The notes under the pieces are model-generated. The model was not told the DNA's origin and did not search any database. It worked only from the letters and a program-made list of their open reading frames with translations. From DATNNN01 sp035601815 (GTDB lineage Bacteria; Pseudomonadota; Alphaproteobacteria; Rhizobiales; Xanthobacteraceae), in NCBI GenBank assembly GCA_035601815.1, contig DATNNN010000192.1:1-6796 (forward strand): 6,796 nucleotides of DNA, given 5' to 3'. Positions within the stretch are counted from its first letter, which is position 1. Each line of letters starts with the position of its first letter. The translations under genes were made by a program, and so were the position numbers. Below, in pieces: positions 5,332-6,796 of this stretch.

Positions 5332-6135
5332 CTAGGCGGCGGTCACGAACAGCGCCCGGCTGCGCCCGGTGATCGGCCCGGGGCCGAAGTGCCTCGCCAC
5401 CGCCGCCGCCACCTGCTCCGTCACCCGCTCCAGCCCGCCCGGGTCGCGGGCCTCGATCTCGGCCCGCGACGACCCGCCCTGGCAGAGCCCGATCGCCGGC
5501 TCCCGGGCGCTCGGCGCGCGGAGCTCCCGCTCCACCGCCTCCACGCTCACCTCGGCAAAGCCCGCCGCGGCCAAGTCCGCCCGGATTAAGTCGGCGTCGT
5601 TATAGCCGAAGGGCACGCGGCGCATGAAGCTCGGCGGATCGCCGGGAAAGAGCGCCGCCACCGCGTGGAAGACGGCGGCGTGGATCTCGTTCGCCTCCAT
5701 CCGGTCCCAGACGCTGAAGACGAACCGGCCGCCGGGTGCGAGCAGCCGCCTCGCCTCGCGGAAGGCGCGGCGCTTGTCGGGAAAGAACATCACTGCGAAC
5801 GCGCACATCACCGTATCGAAGCTCGCGACGGCAAACGGCAGCGCCGCGGCGTCCGCCTCACGCCAGGCGATCCTCGCATCCGGCCGCTTGGCCTTGGCGA
5901 AATCGAGCATCGCCCCGCTCACGTCGGTGGCGACGATCTCGGCTTGCGGAAACGCGTCGGCCACTGCGTAGGTGACGATGCCGGTGCCGCAGCCGGTCTC
6001 GATGAGTCCCGCCGGCGGCTTCGCCCGCAGGCGCTCGACCATGGCGGCGGCGTAGACGCGGAAGGCGAGCGGAACCATGTAGCGGTCGTAAAACGCCGGC
6101 ATCGCGCCGGTGAACACCGGCTCGTGCGTGCTCAT
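5332..6135 (-). CDS. Class I SAM-dependent methyltransferase
   Basis: A 267-residue soluble methyltransferase. Motif I is LIETGCGTGIVTYAV (44-58), with the SAM ribose-binding acid at D71 (IVATDVSGAMLDFA). Post-motif elements are ADAAALPFAVASFDTVMCAF (94-113) and LLAPGGRFVFSVWD (131-144). The C-terminal half carries FGYND and a CQGGSSRAEIEAR segment that I recognise from a widespread family of UbiE-like methyltransferases of unknown substrate. The N-terminus (MPAFYDRYMVPLAFRVYA) also fits that family. The frame is open further upstream to 6444, but that stretch is a shadow of the preceding gene. ATG 6135 overlaps the preceding stop in an ATGA, the usual sign of coupled translation, and there is no separate Shine-Dalgarno. 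The nearest gene downstream is the kinase after 180 nt, which probably begins a new transcription unit. The substrate cannot be deduced. Confidence 0.87.
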   Translation of the reverse strand: MSTHEPVFTGAMPAFYDRYMVPLAFRVYAAAMVERLRAKPPAGLIETGCGTGIVTYAVADAFPQAEIVATDVSGAMLDFAKAKRPDARIAWREADAAALPFAVASFDTVMCAFAVMFFPDKRRAFREARRLLAPGGRFVFSVWDRMEANEIHAAVFHAVAALFPGDPPSFMRRVPFGYNDADLIRADLAAAGFAEVSVEAVERELRAPSAREPAIGLCQGGSSRAEIEARDPGGLERVTEQVAAAVARHFGPGPITGRSRALFVTAA

Positions 6136-6796
6136 GGCGTGCGCGCGGCGCCGCCCGCTCCGGTCCGCATGAATGTTTCGACCGAGACCAGATTGAGGAG
6201 CGCCCGGTCGTTGCGCTCGAGGTACGCGTATGCCCGGCCGTAGTCGGTGCCGCAGGCGCGCCAGCCGGCGACGAGCCGCCGCCGCTCGGCGCTTGCCGGC
6301 CGCATCGCCGCGAGCAGGCGCCGCCACCATCGCTGCTTGCCTGGAAAGAGGACGCCGCAGCCGTAGTCGGTGTCGACGGTGAGATAGCGCAGCCCGCTCG
6401 TGGTGACGAAATCGACGTAGGCCTTGTAGGTGACGCCGCACCATTCGCCGGGCATGTACGCGGGGGTGCAGATCTCCTCGCGCGGCGGGCGGCAGTCGTG
6501 CACCACGATCACCCCGTCATCGGCCACGAGCCCGAGCGCCGCCGCGATGTCCCGCCGCGACGTTTCATAGAGGTGCCAGGAATCGGCCAGGATGATGTCG
6601 TAGCGCAGGCGGCGGCGGCGCATGGCGTCGAGGCACGCGGCGATATCGAGGCCGGAGCTGCGGAAATCGATGGGAAGGCCGTCGGCGAAATCGTCCGCAC
6701 AATTGTACATGAGCCGGTGGCAGGGATCGAAGCGGCGCTGCTCGATCTCCGCGTAGCGGCGGCCGGTGCCGGCGGTGCAGAGCTCGAGGTAGCTGC
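6132..6796 (-). CDS. Methyltransf_24-like SAM methyltransferase, N-terminus cut by window edge
   Basis: The frame is open from the right edge to the TGA at 6132-6134, giving about 221 visible residues with the true start outside the window. The visible part begins SYLELCTAGTGRRYAEI, which aligns with the glycine-rich motif I (YLEIG...G) of Methyltransf_24-type proteins, although the usual first Gly is a Cys here. It continues with RFDPCHRLMYNCADDFA, then YDIILADSWHLYETSRRDI and ADDGVIVVHDCRPP. The D-x-x-H-x-Y-E and VVHDC pair is characteristic of this family, whose known members methylate sugars, glycolipids or small molecules. An internal ATG at 6710 is not the start, because motif I lies upstream of it. 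It overlaps the next methyltransferase by 4 nt (ATGA), so the two are almost surely one operon. The Cys-rich visible sequence (about seven Cys) is notable for a cytoplasmic methyltransferase. The substrate is unknown. Confidence 0.78.
   Translation of the reverse strand, partial: SYLELCTAGTGRRYAEIEQRRFDPCHRLMYNCADDFADGLPIDFRSSGLDIAACLDAMRRRRLRYDIILADSWHLYETSRRDIAAALGLVADDGVIVVHDCRPPREEICTPAYMPGEWCGVTYKAYVDFVTTSGLRYLTVDTDYGCGVLFPGKQRWWRRLLAAMRPASAERRRLVAGWRACGTDYGRAYAYLERNDRALLNLVSVETFMRTGAGGAARTP

Noticed and set aside
5665..6243. Plus-strand open frame of 192 codons opposite the methyltransferases
   Set aside because: It is antisense to two motif-bearing methyltransferases, has shadow-like composition and no ribosome binding site.
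6136..6444. N-terminal extension of the downstream methyltransferase
   Set aside because: This stretch is the Arg/Ala-rich out-of-frame shadow of the upstream methyltransferase; the ATGA overlap gives a natural start at 6135.

Overview
The window is a very GC-rich, gene-dense piece of bacterial chromosome. It most resembles an alphaproteobacterium of the Hyphomicrobiales (Rhizobiales). Three things point there: a sensor kinase of the HWE family, which is concentrated in that class; a single-domain response regulator with the FATG-Y signature common there; and a small PH-like membrane protein of a type I associate with Bradyrhizobium relatives. I see no rRNA, tRNA, CRISPR array, insertion sequence, prophage or attachment site. 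The species cannot be read from the sequence.

Layout, left to right. (1) 1-188, minus strand: the start of a small one-helix membrane protein with a SHOCT motif, cut by the window edge. (2) 260-2050, minus strand: an FAD-dependent amine/amino-acid oxidoreductase of the DAO/PuuB-like group, carrying an unusual C-terminal tail of about 170 residues rich in Ala, Glu, Lys and Arg. (3) 2138-2659, plus strand: a SixA-type phosphohistidine phosphatase, divergent from the oxidoreductase. The short gap between them holds a perfect 13-bp palindrome. (4) 2669-3250, minus strand: a conserved two-helix membrane protein of unknown function, convergent with sixA. A 7-bp-stem hairpin lies across this junction. 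(5) 3328-3717 and 3724-5151, minus strand: a two-component pair, with a soluble tandem-PAS HWE histidine kinase followed 6 nt later by a stand-alone receiver domain. (6) 5152-5331: a 180-nt control region with TTAGCGG-type direct repeats and candidate promoters, one resembling the alphaproteobacterial general-stress (EcfG/RpoE2) type. (7) 5332-6135 and 6132-6796, minus strand: two SAM-dependent methyltransferase genes joined by an ATGA overlap, the upstream one cut by the window edge.

How the genes may work together. The kinase and receiver almost certainly form one signalling unit. The receiver has no output domain, so it probably acts by protein contact or by competing for or relaying phosphate, as FAT-GUY-type single-domain regulators do in the alphaproteobacterial general stress response. 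The two methyltransferases are co-translated and probably serve one pathway, but their substrates cannot be inferred. The oxidoreductase, sixA, PH-like and SHOCT genes look like separate housekeeping or accessory units. Most of the window is ordinary chromosome. The points most worth a second look are the oxidoreductase tail and the possible stress-type control of the kinase/receiver operon. I found no convincing evidence of a wholly new multi-gene system.
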